From Pseudoips prasinana (taxonomy: Eukaryota > Arthropoda > Insecta > Lepidoptera > Nolidae): a DNA stretch of 64,000 nucleotides. The notes below the pieces were generated by a model, which was not told the DNA's origin, made no database searches, and was given only the letters and a program-made list of their open reading frames with translations. The stretch covers positions 3,482,001-3,546,000 of the forward strand of contig OX621241.1 in assembly GCA_951640165.1 (NCBI GenBank). Direction: 5' to 3'. Made by a program: the position numbers and the translations under genes. This document shows, one piece after another, positions 59,601 to 60,199 of the stretch (position 1 is the stretch's first letter; every line of letters begins with the position of its first letter).

Positions 59601-59881
59601 CTCGAACTGCAGCTGCAGCGACATGTCCCCTCGCTGATCTAAGAAATAATTGAATAGAGGGATCGGTCAATCAATAAGTAACTTACGATTTGACTGATCT
59701 CCGTGATGGGAATCGGTGTGATGGTTTTATCCGAGCTTTGGGGAAGGGACGAGGCACTGGGTGTCGGTGACACTCCAGGGCTAGACGGGACATTTCCGAC
59801 GTTCTCCTTGGACGTACGGTTTGGTGAGAGCCTCGCGGGGAAGCTGAGCGTCTTCGTCCACTGTGACAAGCTCCGCACCAT
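1796..59881 (-). CDS. Traf4: TRAF4-type adaptor protein, complete 7-exon gene
   Basis: Join (minus strand): 59881-59687, 10029-9925, 7892-7731, 6796-6647, 6002-5817, 5238-4978, 2149-1796. Every exon is a whole number of codons and every intron is GT-AG, giving 470 aa. Residues 1-65 are Ser/Pro-rich without Cys. Seven TRAF zinc fingers follow: C83/C90/H102/C106, C113/C117/H129/C134, C141/C144/H156/C160, C167/C171/H183/C188, C195/C198/H210/C214, C221/C225/H238/H242 and C256/C263/H275/C280. A short helical linker spans about 281-313 and the TRAF-C/MATH domain about 314-468 (starts LVWRISDW). Family knowledge: TRAF4 proteins are cytosolic or junctional adaptors linking TNF-type receptors and MAP4Ks such as Misshapen to JNK, and they act on adherens junctions. 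The Drosophila protein also has seven zinc fingers and no RING, and its length is similar. Without a RING it probably cannot act as an E3 ligase by itself (inference). Start choice: A at -3, G at +4, and an in-frame TGA 12 nt upstream. Confidence 0.93.
2470..2585 (+). repeat. Dispersed repeat (GAGCAAGTGGGTCACCTGAT type)
   Basis: Similar to degraded copies at 5540-5645 and 8655-8760 (GAGCAACCGGGTCA; GGTAAGTGATCC). It has the look of a common lepidopteran retroposon. Intron 6. Confidence 0.45.
3700..3940. repeat. Decayed retroposon debris in intron 6
   Basis: Contains CGTCCACTGCTGGACATAGA (LINE 3' end) and, downstream, CGCCTTTTACGATACCCTTA plus GCCGGACACCACACGGCACA, motifs I associate with lepidopteran LINEs. 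Confidence 0.5.
4518..4762 (+). repeat. SINE-D copy 1 (5S-rRNA-like head)
   Basis: Head CGATCGGCGAGGTTAAGC ... CGGTCAGTCCATAGATGGGT resembles the internal promoter half of 5S rRNA (GATCACCGAAGTTAAGCA ... GGATGGGTGACCGCC). Body GAGCGTCTCCGTGCTTCGGA, tail CTGGGCGGCTTGAAGAACTC. Intron 6 of Traf4. Confidence 0.82.
4782..4945 (+). repeat. SINE-D copy 2, close to the exon 6 donor
   Basis: Directly follows copy 1 in the same orientation. The 5S-like core (CCATAGATGGGTGACCG) is kept, with deletions in head and body. It ends about 32-35 nt from the exon 6 donor (4977), antisense to Traf4. Confidence 0.82.
4978..5238 (-). CDS. Traf4: Traf4 coding exon 6 (residues 267-353)
   Basis: Acceptor TTCCACAG, donor GTTAGT, 87 codons. 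Completes finger 7 (H275, C280), then a Gln/Leu/Ala-rich helical stretch (about 281-313) that probably forms the short TRAF-N-like coiled coil for trimerisation. It ends with the first part of the MATH domain (LVWRISDWAAK, then ISPAFYTSQYGYKLQ). A SINE copy ends only about 35 nt into the following intron. Confidence 0.96.
5540..5645 (+). repeat. Dispersed repeat, second copy
   Basis: CAAATGAGCAACCGGGTCAG and CCGACCTTTAAGAAAGGAAT. Same family as 2470-2585. Intron 5. Confidence 0.45.
5817..6002 (-). CDS. Traf4: Traf4 coding exon 5 (residues 205-266), with poly-Ala
   Basis: Acceptor TTAG, donor GTACGA, 62 codons. Completes finger 5 (H210, C214), encodes finger 6 (C221, C225, H238, H242), then 11 alanines (residues 243-253), then the first pair of finger 7 (C256, C263). 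The exon is extremely GC- and CpG-rich in an AT-rich neighbourhood. The alanine run is encoded mainly by GCC and GCG codons. The run lengthens the linker between fingers 6 and 7 but touches no zinc ligand. Confidence 0.94.
6647..6796 (-). CDS. Traf4: Traf4 coding exon 4 (residues 155-204)
   Basis: Acceptor TATTCCAG, donor GTATGT, 50 codons. Completes finger 3 (H156, C160), contains finger 4 (C167, C171, H183, C188) and the first pair of finger 5 (C195, C198). As in the other exons, the intron falls between the two ligand pairs of a finger. Confidence 0.96.
6858..7010 (+). repeat. SINE-D-like fragment
   Basis: Contains AGAGCACGTTAAGCTGTCGA and CTGCAAATACGATAATTAAAG, like the SINE-D body and end. 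The 5S head is unrecognisable. Lies 60 nt upstream of exon 4's acceptor in intron 3. Confidence 0.5.
7731..7892 (-). CDS. Traf4: Traf4 coding exon 3 (residues 101-154)
   Basis: Acceptor GCGCAG, donor GTAATA, 54 codons. Completes zinc finger 1 (H102, C106; HLNTCKHDAVLC), carries all of finger 2 (C113, C117, H129, C134) and the first pair of finger 3 (C141, C144). The exon is GC-rich compared with its introns. Confidence 0.96.
8111..8152. repeat. Short hairpin flanked by direct repeats
   Basis: TCTTCGAGCAT and ATGCTCGAAGA form a perfect 11-bp stem with a 6-nt loop. TTATCAG stands on both sides (8111-8117, 8146-8152). Intron 2. Confidence 0.7.
8600..8650 (+). mobile_element. Helitron-like 3' end
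   Basis: GATAACGCGAGCGAAACCGC then GCTGAAAGCTAG followed by T. Only the end is recognised. Intron 2. Confidence 0.4.
8841..9076 (-). repeat. SINE-A copy 2
   Basis: Reverse orientation. Nearly full length; the first bases of the tRNA head before TAGCC are replaced by unrelated sequence. Confidence 0.9.
9430..9606 (-). repeat. SINE-A copy 3, 5'-truncated
   Basis: Body and 3' tail only. The tRNA-like head is missing, which fits incomplete reverse transcription. Lies in intron 2's upstream neighbour region about 320 nt before exon 2's donor side, in intron 2. Confidence 0.88.
9925..10029 (-). CDS. Traf4: Traf4 coding exon 2 (residues 66-100)
   Basis: Acceptor TTTGTTTCAG and donor GTGAGT, 35 codons. 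Encodes IYPDPESEKAIMG and the first half of zinc finger 1 (C83, C90; GCQWSDELRKLK), a signature shared by TRAF4 proteins. Met77 (ATAATGG, A at -3 and G at +4) is a good internal start from which an isoform keeping all seven fingers could be made. Confidence 0.95.
10360..10620 (-). promoter_or_regulatory. GC-raised block upstream of exon 2, possible internal promoter
   Basis: Contains CTTTGAATAAATTACGCGCG-type sequence and several CpGs (GGCGCGGGGCGTTC on plus) in an AT-rich intron, 330-590 bp upstream of exon 2. A transcript starting here could use Met77. No core element is placed. Confidence 0.2.
12129..12400 (+). repeat. SINE-E copy 1 (tRNA-head SINE)
   Basis: tRNA-like head CTCGTTGGTCTAGCGGTAGC with box B GGTTCAAATCC and a matching acceptor end GGGACGAG. 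Body CCGTGCCTCGGAGAGCACGT is shared with SINE-D. Confidence 0.85.
13165..13395 (-). repeat. SINE-D copy 5
   Basis: Reverse copy. Tail complement GAATTGTTCAAGCCGCCCAG at 13188, body GTAACGTGCCCTCCGAAG, 5S-like part GACGGTCACCCAT and ACCTCGTCGATCACTTAC. Confidence 0.82.
13580..13795 (-). repeat. SINE-C copy 2
   Basis: Reverse tail CTTGGGACAACTAACCACAC at 13583 to box B complement GGAATTGAACCTGCACGG. The outer head is not preserved. Confidence 0.8.
14390..14550 (-). repeat. LINE ORF C-terminal fragment, copy 1
   Basis: CACGCCCGTTTCCTAGAGGG through CATACATGCTCGCCGGTTTA. About 150 bp matching 21440-21600. In frame on the minus strand the family reads ...RRACM...VCKDRDKWKSVVSAYP. Confidence 0.65.
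14563..15130 (-). repeat. SINE-C copy 3, split by a LINE 3' end
   Basis: Tail half at 14573-14658, remainder at about 15020-15130 (ACCCAGACATAG, GGGATCGATCCC). A LINE 3'-end fragment beginning with an ATC run lies between. Confidence 0.7.
14659..14878 (-). repeat. LINE 3'-end unit inserted in SINE-C copy 3
   Basis: (ATC)n, GTCCACTGCTGGACAAAG, GCCATAATCGCCACGCTTGG, GTATTCCCTCGGGTGATTTC. Sense is the minus strand, where FVQQWT-like C-terminal codons precede the simple repeat. Confidence 0.75.
15598..15742 (-). repeat. SINE-E copy 2, 3'-truncated
   Basis: Reverse: CTGGCCTCCGGGCTCT, box B complement GGATTTGAACCC, head GCTAGCAACGAG. Confidence 0.75.
16855..16992 (+). repeat. SINE-C copy 4, internally deleted
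   Basis: Head remnant GCTGGCCTAGCAGTTAGTG, then body and tail (TATTTTGGGGTCAGATAGCA, TTGTCCCAAGATATTTATTG). Box B is lost. Confidence 0.75.
17873..18027. repeat. Long imperfect hairpin, 67- and 63-nt arms
   Basis: Left arm 17873-17939 (AGACTATGTCCTGCATTGAA ... TTTATTTATTTACT) pairs with right arm 17965-18027 (AGTAAATAAATAAATTTATT ... GATATAGTCT) over a 25-nt loop. Isolated, no second copy seen in the window. Confidence 0.75.
18422..18759 (+). mobile_element. Non-autonomous Helitron pair, copy 1
   Basis: Starts TCCCACTAATATTATAAAGG, first 3' end GTTTAACGTGGGGCACAGCTAG-like at 18603. It continues with TATTGAATAATCCTGAGAGA, and a second minimal Helitron (TCTACTAAT ... ACTGCGGGGCACAGCTAG, 18712-18759). 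TC start, CTAG end and T after the end fit Helitrons. Confidence 0.75.
18862..18990 (+). repeat. LINE 3' tail (GTACAATAAAG type)
   Basis: TGCCTGGAAGAGATCACATT, GATAAGGCCGCCAATTGTAC, GTACAATAAAGAGTTATCTA, then TATC repeats: the classical lepidopteran LINE tail. Confidence 0.8.
19555..19790 (-). repeat. SINE-E copy 3
   Basis: Reverse: ATGCTCTCCGAGGTACGGGG, GACCCGGGATTTGAACCCAG, GCTACCGCTAGACTAATGAG. Confidence 0.85.
20160..20197. repeat. Short hairpin
   Basis: GCTTACAATGCAGTAC and GTACTGCATTTTACAAGC pair around TTAT with small bulges. Confidence 0.6.
20590..20995 (+). pseudogene. Jockey/CR1-like LINE 3' end
   Basis: RFASFFIIRMAKHWNTLRTM-like codons near 20788-20850, then MGLFKARVNRHLMGTRSPPS-like codons in another frame, so a frameshift lies between them. 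Tail CTTACCATCAGGTGAGATCG and an A-run end the copy. Confidence 0.7.
21440..21640 (-). repeat. LINE ORF C-terminal fragment, copy 2
   Basis: The minus strand encodes NRRACMKNIM and VCKDRDKWKSVVSAYPSGK, a tail I associate with lepidopteran non-LTR retrotransposon ORFs. Clade not assigned. No catalytic part is present. Confidence 0.6.
21877..22320 (+). mobile_element. Non-autonomous Helitron pair, copy 2
   Basis: Same arrangement as 18422-18759: TCACACTAATATTATAAAGG ... GCGGGGCACGGCTAA (22047), the same spacer, then a longer second Helitron (TCCTATAAATGTTATAAAAG, from 22150) ending in the decayed ACCGCGGGGCATAGTTA. Confidence 0.75.
22505..22612 (-). repeat. SINE-E-like fragment
   Basis: CCTCTCGCCGAATTTCGGCC and CCTCTCCGAGGCACGAGGGT match the distal and body parts of SINE-E copy 4. 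No tRNA head. Confidence 0.45.
23480..23700 (-). repeat. Probable LINE tails
   Basis: AATCAATCAAATAATTTATTGC and a second TATATTTATTAGACACAAGG. Reverse-oriented AATAAA-rich ends. The segment at 6355-6395 is similar. Family not identified. Confidence 0.4.
24060..24310 (-). repeat. SINE-C copy 5
   Basis: Reverse tail TCTCGGGACAACTAACACAC to box B complement GGCATCGAAACCACGACC and AGCAGTCAGACAGT. Confidence 0.8.
25380..25460 (+). repeat. LINE 3' end, short
   Basis: GGAGATCTTTGTGGGAGGCC, AGCAGTGAACGTCTTTCGGC, then (GATGAT)n. Confidence 0.75.
25840..25863. repeat. (ATA)n microsatellite
   Basis: About eight units at the left edge of the insertion in SINE-B copy 2, probably the tail of a reverse-oriented retroposon. 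Confidence 0.85.
26051..26137. repeat. (GT)n microsatellite
   Basis: Interrupted GT repeat with TAAG, TTAT and CGCG breaks; the last 30 bp are pure. Confidence 0.9.
26500..26870 (-). repeat. SINE-C copy 6, with a LINE fragment and target-site duplication
   Basis: Reverse SINE-C interrupted at 26610-26713 by a LINE 3' end. AATACATACAT occurs on both sides (26599-26609, 26714-26724). Confidence 0.85.
26610..26713 (-). repeat. LINE 3' end with target-site duplication
   Basis: (ATC)n then GTCCACTGCTGGGCAAAGGC and GATCTCCACAATTGCCGGTC. Flanked by an 11-bp direct repeat of SINE-C sequence. Confidence 0.85.
27113..27260. repeat. Two-copy direct repeat, 87-bp step
   Basis: GCATTTGTTTAGATAACTTG at 27113 and GCATTTGCTTAGATAACACG at 27200; both continue with GTCCCTC and CAATCGGACA. 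Similarity covers about 60 bp. Confidence 0.7.
28045..28185. mobile_element. TIR element, family N, decayed copy
   Basis: TAAGAGGGGTGAAAAGAGAC against TTTCTATTCACCCCTGAATT and TTCACACCGTTTTACAGTAG. The right arm matches 48125-48165; the left arm is weak. Confidence 0.4.
28399..28525. mobile_element. TA-flanked MITE, family M, copy 2
   Basis: CAGACGCCACAGATCAAGCT ... AGCTGGATGTGCTGACGTCTG-type ends, TA on both sides, 127 bp. Inserted beside a degraded tRNA-like sequence (GGGAGTCGAACACGAAAAAC). Confidence 0.85.
29005..29495 (-). repeat. SINE-C copy 7, interrupted by SINE-A copy 4
   Basis: Outer part ATCATGGGGCAACTAACTC at 29012, then SINE-A, then TCATCCCAAACTAGGCAGAA to the head CACTAGGCCAGTCCC at 29490. 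Confidence 0.82.
29061..29316 (+). repeat. SINE-A copy 4, inserted in a SINE-C
   Basis: Intact box A and box B (GGTTTGAATCC). It interrupts a reverse-oriented SINE-C whose two parts lie at 29005-29040 and 29317-29495. Confidence 0.9.
29531..29600 (-). repeat. SINE-B fragment broken by (TA)n
   Basis: Matches the reverse SINE-B middle (AGATAACT ... TACTACTTTTGTTTTGTAAA) and then runs into the TA tract. Confidence 0.55.
29591..29658. repeat. (TA)n microsatellite
   Basis: 34 uninterrupted TA units between a SINE-B fragment and SINE-A copy 5. Confidence 0.95.
29659..29912 (+). repeat. SINE-A copy 5, after a (TA)n tract
   Basis: Full-length copy beginning directly after the 68-bp TA microsatellite. 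It is close in sequence to copy 4, about 600 bp away. Confidence 0.9.
30249..30369. mobile_element. TA-flanked fold-back element, 121 bp
   Basis: Nearly the whole element is an imperfect palindrome: CACACGGCTACATATCAAGC ... GCTTGATATGTAGCCGTGTG, arms about 60 nt, TA on both sides. Either a MITE or, if transcribed, a miRNA-like hairpin. Confidence 0.75.
30422..30645 (-). repeat. LINE 3'-end unit
   Basis: Begins (ATC)n-ATAACAGC, then GTCCACAGCTGGACAAAAGC, GCACACGGGTTGGCGATCGC, CCCATGGGATGAGATGGGGT. Same unit as 14659 and 32228. Confidence 0.75.
30683..30958 (+). repeat. SINE-D copy 3, head partly duplicated
   Basis: ATAGCTAGATG occurs at 30683 and again at 30711 with the following 15 or so bases, a short head duplication. 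The box-C-like GATGGGTGACCGCC at 30782-30795 is the best 5S match in the window. Confidence 0.85.
31488..31750 (+). repeat. SINE-C copy 1 (tRNA-head SINE)
   Basis: Head GGCCAGTTGGTCTAGTGTG, box B GGTTCGATCCC, body AATCTTTGTGTGATGATCAC, tail TTTGGGATCAGATGGCGGTG ... TGTCCCAAGATATT. Body and tail show relation to SINE-A and SINE-B. Confidence 0.85.
32228..32490 (-). repeat. LINE 3'-end unit
   Basis: CGTCCTCTGCTGGATAAAGG, GGGTTGGCGATCGCAGTATG, CCCTCGGGTCGACTTCTACG. The minus strand retains WKSFGEAFIQQRT, the LINE C-terminal signature. Confidence 0.78.
32612..32845 (-). repeat. SINE-D copy 6, diverged tail
   Basis: Reverse copy with ATGCCCTCCGAAGCGCGGAG, ACCTCGCGGATCACTTACAG and a head-end CACCGACC-like sequence. 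The tail is more diverged than in the other copies. Confidence 0.75.
33205..33275 (-). repeat. LINE 3' end, short
   Basis: CCATATCAGCTGAGAGAAGT, CCCCCAAAGATCTCCACAAT. The minus strand reads WRSLGAAFVQRRT. Confidence 0.7.
33318..33572 (+). repeat. SINE-B copy 1 (tRNA-head SINE)
   Basis: Head GTTGGCGTGGTAGGTAGA, box B GGTTCGATTCC, body TTTGTGTGCATGAACATG, tail CTTAGTTTGGGATCAGATGA ... GTCCCAGGATATT. The tail is related to that of SINE-A. Confidence 0.85.
33693..33770 (+). repeat. LINE 3' tail
   Basis: GGTTGTCTGGAAGTAATTGC and GAGATAAGACCGCCCTTTG. Same tail type as 18862. Confidence 0.7.
34280..34745. repeat. 70-bp minisatellite with 140-bp higher-order period
   Basis: About seven units. TCATATTCA recurs with a 70-nt step (34365, 34435, 34505, 34575, 34645, 34715); the first step is 85 nt. 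Units alternate between GTCATATTCACACCC and TTCATATTCAGACCC types, and linked differences follow (TCTCTAGCTT against TCTCTAACTT), showing growth by dimers. The last two units are both of the first type. Confidence 0.92.
34827..35114 (+). repeat. Module of composite unit 1 (upstream of SINE-A copy 6)
   Basis: A 288-bp stretch beginning with a T7 run and TATCTTATCTCGTGCTATAA. It is repeated with only a few differences as the reverse complement at 46729-47020. I do not recognise it and see no ORF. Read on the minus strand it ends in A7, like a poly(A)-tailed retrocopy. Confidence 0.85.
35115..35379 (+). repeat. SINE-A copy 6, part of composite unit 1
   Basis: Intact head (GGTTCGAATCC). The tail GATATTATTATTGTCCCCA is partly duplicated. 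It is preceded by a 288-bp module shared with copy 8. Confidence 0.9.
35385..35570 (-). repeat. SINE-E 3' part
   Basis: GTGCTCTACAAGGCACGGAT and CCAACCTCCAGCCTCCGGGC match SINE-E. It is followed directly by a half MITE. The head is absent. Confidence 0.65.
35572..35638. mobile_element. Family M MITE, right half only
   Basis: AAAGTTGAAAATCCATAAAA and TTGGGGTAACTGGATAAGCT. The left TIR is missing at the junction with SINE-E. Confidence 0.7.
35650..35825 (-). repeat. SINE-B copy 3, 3'-truncated
   Basis: Reverse copy with box B complement GGAGTCGAACCCATGACC and the head GCCAACCACGCCAACA. The conserved tail is missing. Confidence 0.8.
35848..36218 (-). repeat. SINE-E copy 4, longest copy
   Basis: Reverse, from CCTCCCGACCGAATTTCGGC to the tRNA head CTACCGCTTGACCAACGAGG, with box B complement GGATTTGAACCC. 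Used as the reference for the family here. Confidence 0.87.
36526..36785 (+). repeat. SINE-A copy 7
   Basis: Full length, box A variant TAGCCTAGTTGG intact and box B GGTTCGAATCC intact. A small insertion lies in the GTACC...AAGC segment near 36716. Confidence 0.9.
36904..37038. mobile_element. TA-flanked MITE, family M, copy 1
   Basis: About 40-bp terminal inverted repeats: CAGACGTCAGCACATCAAGC and its inverse GCTGGATGTGCTGGCGTCTG, TA on both sides, 135 bp. TA duplication points to Tc1/mariner-type mobilisation. Confidence 0.85.
37228..37450 (+). repeat. SINE-D copy 4
   Basis: CACCGGTCCGTAAGTGATCG head, GATGGGTGACCACC, shared body (GTGGGCACGTTAAGCTGTCG) and GCGGCTTGAACAACTCTGAC tail. Confidence 0.85.
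38050..38345 (-). repeat. SINE-B copy 4, with an inserted LINE tail
   Basis: Reverse tail (CCTGGGACATTATTCATACA) at 38051 and box B complement near 38315. The 38170-38245 segment is a LINE 3' end that is also found at 56620-56705. Confidence 0.75.
38170..38245 (-). repeat. LINE 3' end (TTTTTATTCACGTAGACTTT type), copy 1
   Basis: AGGTTTTTATTCACGTAGAC and AAGCGCTTGTAAATAGTCGG, nearly identical to 56638-56695. On the minus strand it ends GTGAATAAAAACC plus an A-rich run. Confidence 0.75.
40055..40215. repeat. Dispersed repeat (ACGGACAGC...ACGGAACCCTA type)
   Basis: GACAGACAGACGGACAGCAA and GATACGGAACCCTA, a motif pair I know from many insect genomes. A related scrap lies at 41880-41915 (CCTACGGAACCCTC). 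Confidence 0.5.
40555..40862 (-). repeat. SINE-E copy 5
   Basis: Reverse, from CCTCGTAACCGATATCGGGC to GCTACCGCTAGACCGAGGAA, with GACCCGGGATTTGAACTCAG. Deleted between the distal and middle parts compared with copy 4. Confidence 0.85.
42255..42405 (+). repeat. SINE-B/C-type copy without head
   Basis: Body TTTGTCTGTATCTGGGTGTG and tail AGTTTGGGATCAGATAACAG. An internal duplication of CCATGTT lies in the tail. No tRNA head. Confidence 0.7.
43290..43435 (+). mobile_element. Helitron-like fragment
   Basis: GGACTGATTTGGACGAGACT and GATCCCGAAAAATTACGCAA ... AAGCCGCGGGTG resemble the interior and end of lepidopteran Helitrons. No CTAG end. Confidence 0.35.
43994..44029. repeat. Short hairpin
   Basis: GGTACTCTACAAA and TTTGTAGAGTACC, 13-bp perfect arms with a 10-nt loop. 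Just 3' of SINE-F-like copy 3. Confidence 0.65.
44030..44150 (-). repeat. SINE-F-like copy 3 with overlapping 5' stems
   Basis: Reverse copy: ATAGTTGTCCGTGGACTCGA, CCCGCGACACGACAAGAC. At its 5' end GACAAGAC pairs with GTCTTGTC (44114-44121, 44127-44134), and overlapping it GACTGCACGT pairs with ACGTGCAGTC (44119-44128, 44135-44144). Confidence 0.65.
44215..44470 (+). repeat. LINE 3' UTR fragment related to 56780
   Basis: Shares ATTATTATGGCAGACCTTGT and AACGACGGTCGCACTTTAAT with 56900-56950, and similar AT-rich sequence before it. Confidence 0.55.
45325..45420 (+). repeat. tRNA-like SINE head with perfect 23-bp palindrome
   Basis: 45325-45347 and 45350-45372 are perfect inverted repeats around a 2-nt loop. 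The right arm leads into GGATTGGTAGAGGGTGTGGG and box-B-like GGTTCGAGACC. TAGTCTG before and CAGACTA after can pair like an acceptor stem. Confidence 0.75.
45975..46190 (+). repeat. LINE 3'-end unit, opposite orientation
   Basis: CACCCCATCTCATCCCCTGG, CAACCCATCTGCCAAGCGTG, TCAGTGGACGTACTTTAGCT, then ATGATGATATT. Confidence 0.75.
46489..46728 (-). repeat. SINE-A copy 8, part of composite unit 2
   Basis: Full length in reverse orientation, followed on the plus strand by the reverse complement of the 34.8-kb module. Confidence 0.9.
46729..47020 (-). repeat. Module of composite unit 2 (inverted copy)
   Basis: Reverse complement of 34827-35114, joined to SINE-A copy 8 at the same junction. On the plus strand it ends in A8. 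The unit sits inside a LINE 3'-end fragment (46372-46482 and 47028-47150). Confidence 0.85.
48051..48168. mobile_element. TIR element, family N, copy 1
   Basis: Left arm ATAAACGGGGTGACTAAAAA, right arm TTTCTAATCACCCCGTTTTA, arms about 45 nt with several mismatches, TA at both edges. Confidence 0.65.
48222..48330 (+). repeat. SINE-F copy 1 (tRNA head)
   Basis: Head TGTGGTGCAGCGGTTAAGAC ... GTGTCCCGGAAACGATTCCT and body CTATTTGTGTGCCCCATA. No palindrome at its 5' end. Confidence 0.7.
48430..50430. other. Intron 1 segment, unrecognised
   Basis: AT-rich, no repeat family recognised except a short SINE-C tail scrap (CTTGGGACAACTAACACACA, 50110). Confidence 0.45.
50440..51110 (-). pseudogene. Jockey-like LINE: ORF2 C-terminus and 3' UTR
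   Basis: An ORF of 100 aa (51099-50797) encodes LPIRLRRNAHVLSLLYN, FMNKSFSVQAVLLWNALPID and FNKAVKEHYLLS. The pattern SF...W(N)ALP...I...F...+ is that of the C-terminal end of Jockey/CR1-type reverse-transcriptase proteins. It is followed by a 3' UTR ending in CTGGAAGAAATCGCTTAATG, GATAAGACCGCCCATTGTAC and TTCTATTCTATTC repeats. RT and endonuclease domains are absent. A frame change occurs upstream near 51100-51200. 5'-truncated and dead. Confidence 0.8.
51250..56050. other. Intron 1 segment, the longest repeat-poor stretch
   Basis: 4.8 kb of very AT-rich sequence with no SINE, LINE or Helitron that I recognise, only the small hairpin at 55353. No coding signal. Confidence 0.5.
55353..55397. 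repeat. Short hairpin
   Basis: CCATTTCTGAACCATAAA and TTTATGGTTCAGAAGTGG, 18-nt arms with one mismatch, 9-nt loop. Confidence 0.65.
56055..56332 (+). mobile_element. Helitron-like element with middle replaced by SINE pieces
   Basis: 5' part TATATAATAAAATCGTAGG to AATCGATATCGAAGCC. 3' part CTATCACCTACGGGGGAGGA to CCGCGGGGCACAGCTAG. Between them lie a SINE-C-like piece (AGATCTTTGTGTGATGAG) and 20 bp of SINE-A head (GACGGTCACCGTAGCCTAG). Confidence 0.75.
56575..56705 (-). repeat. LINE 3' ends, two pieces (one matching 38170)
   Basis: 56575-56605 (TGCCTGGAAGACACAGAGAG) is the reverse of 57079-57110. 56638-56695 matches 38178-38240. Confidence 0.65.
56780..57155 (+). repeat. LINE 3' UTR with 47-bp inverted duplication
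   Basis: CGGACCTTGTGTTAATAACG (also at 44405), AGCGATAACGCCGCCTAGCG, end ACGCAATAAAGTGTACTC plus (ATT)n. Arms 56966-57012 and 57028-57074 are inverted copies with one mismatch and a 15-nt loop. Confidence 0.75.
57230..57375 (-). pseudogene. LINE ORF C-terminal fragment
   Basis: The minus strand reads STNGVIPKSLKINLASLGL and, after a frame change, MQKAVLLANARIVRKFLSM and a stop. This is a recognisable reverse-transcriptase C-terminal tail. No catalytic domain. Confidence 0.7.
57823..57920 (+). repeat. SINE-F copy 2 with 5' palindrome
   Basis: Head GTGGCGCAGCGACTAAGAC ... CGCGGGTTCGAATCCGAG. Perfect 16-bp inverted repeat (57823-57838 with 57848-57863, loop 9 nt): an inverted copy of the start of the SINE in front of it. 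Confidence 0.8.
58250..58500 (-). repeat. SINE-B copy 5
   Basis: Reverse full-length copy: tail GTGGGACATTATTCACACA, box B complement GGATATCGAACCCACGACC, head CCAACCACGCCAA. Lies in intron 1 about 1.2 kb from exon 1. Confidence 0.82.
58800..59000. other. GC-raised block in intron 1 near exon 1
   Basis: Contains GGTCTGCGCCGGCGCACCGG. On the plus strand a donor-like AAGGTGAGT occurs at 58839-58847; on the minus strand a 97-codon ORF crosses it. Role unknown. Confidence 0.3.
59687..59881 (-). CDS. Traf4: Traf4 coding exon 1 (residues 1-65)
   Basis: Starts MVRSLSQWTK and ends EISQI before the donor GTAAGT (59686-59681). The segment is Ser/Pro/Thr-rich and probably disordered. It contains no cysteine, so no RING can be encoded here. 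The length of 195 nt is exactly 65 codons, and the phase-0 donor matches the phase-0 acceptor of exon 2. An in-frame TGA lies just upstream of the ATG. The weak point is that first exons are poorly conserved: the join over 49.7 kb rests on reading frame, start context and splice-site quality, not on homology of this segment. Confidence 0.75.
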
Positions 59882-59894
59882 CTTGACTGTTCAT
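59781..59894 (-). other. Upstream ORF overlapping the Traf4 start
   Basis: An ATG 13 nt upstream of the main start opens a +1-frame ORF of 37 codons that ends inside exon 1 (TAG, 59783-59781). Its start context is weak (C at -3, A at +4). If it is in the mRNA it could lower translation of Traf4. Confidence 0.35.
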
Positions 59895-60180
59895 AAGCAC
59901 AACACTCGTTCACTGAACTCTTTAAAACGAGCGACGCGTGCGCGCTCGGCGTCGGTCCGCGGACGAATGATGGCGAGGGCAATAAAACGTACAGCCTGTG
60001 CAAGTTGCGACTTGACCGGGTGGTGGGGATGTGTGGGGTGCGCACGGCGTTGTGTGCGTTCGGTGCACTCCGGCCACCTATGGGTTTTGGGTCTGATTTT
60101 CTTTTGTTTATCGTTGCCCGCCGGCTACCTTCGAGCAAAAAGCTTCGAACGGTCATCTAAAACTGCGGGCGGCGCGCCGT
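59882..60180 (-). promoter_or_regulatory. Probable Traf4 5' UTR and promoter, GC/CpG-rich island
   Basis: The block is markedly CpG-rich compared with the tens of kilobases on either side and abuts the chosen start codon. No TATA box is placed with confidence. TTCAGTG (minus, within 59911-59918) resembles an insect initiator but lacks the final pyrimidine. The TSS is not determined. Confidence 0.5.
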
Positions 60181-60199
60181 GATGAATTGGCAGTTAATT

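Larger units (their letters stand above)
10030..59686 (-). other. Traf4 intron 1 (49.7 kb)
   Basis: Donor GTAAGT and acceptor TTTGTTTCAG. It makes up over three quarters of the window and holds most of the SINEs, LINE ends, Helitrons and MITEs listed here. No nested protein gene, and no tRNA or rRNA gene outside SINE heads, was found on either strand. Confidence 0.75.

Noticed and set aside
59683..60156. 157-codon minus-strand ORF as an alternative Traf4 N-terminus
   Set aside because: It reaches the exon 1 donor in phase 2, but exon 2 starts in phase 0, so the join would shift the zinc-finger frame. Arg/Ser-rich low-complexity reading.
59703..60182. 159-codon plus-strand ORF over the exon 1/promoter block
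   Set aside because: Antisense to Traf4 exon 1 in GC-rich DNA with few stops; no domain or homology that I recognise.
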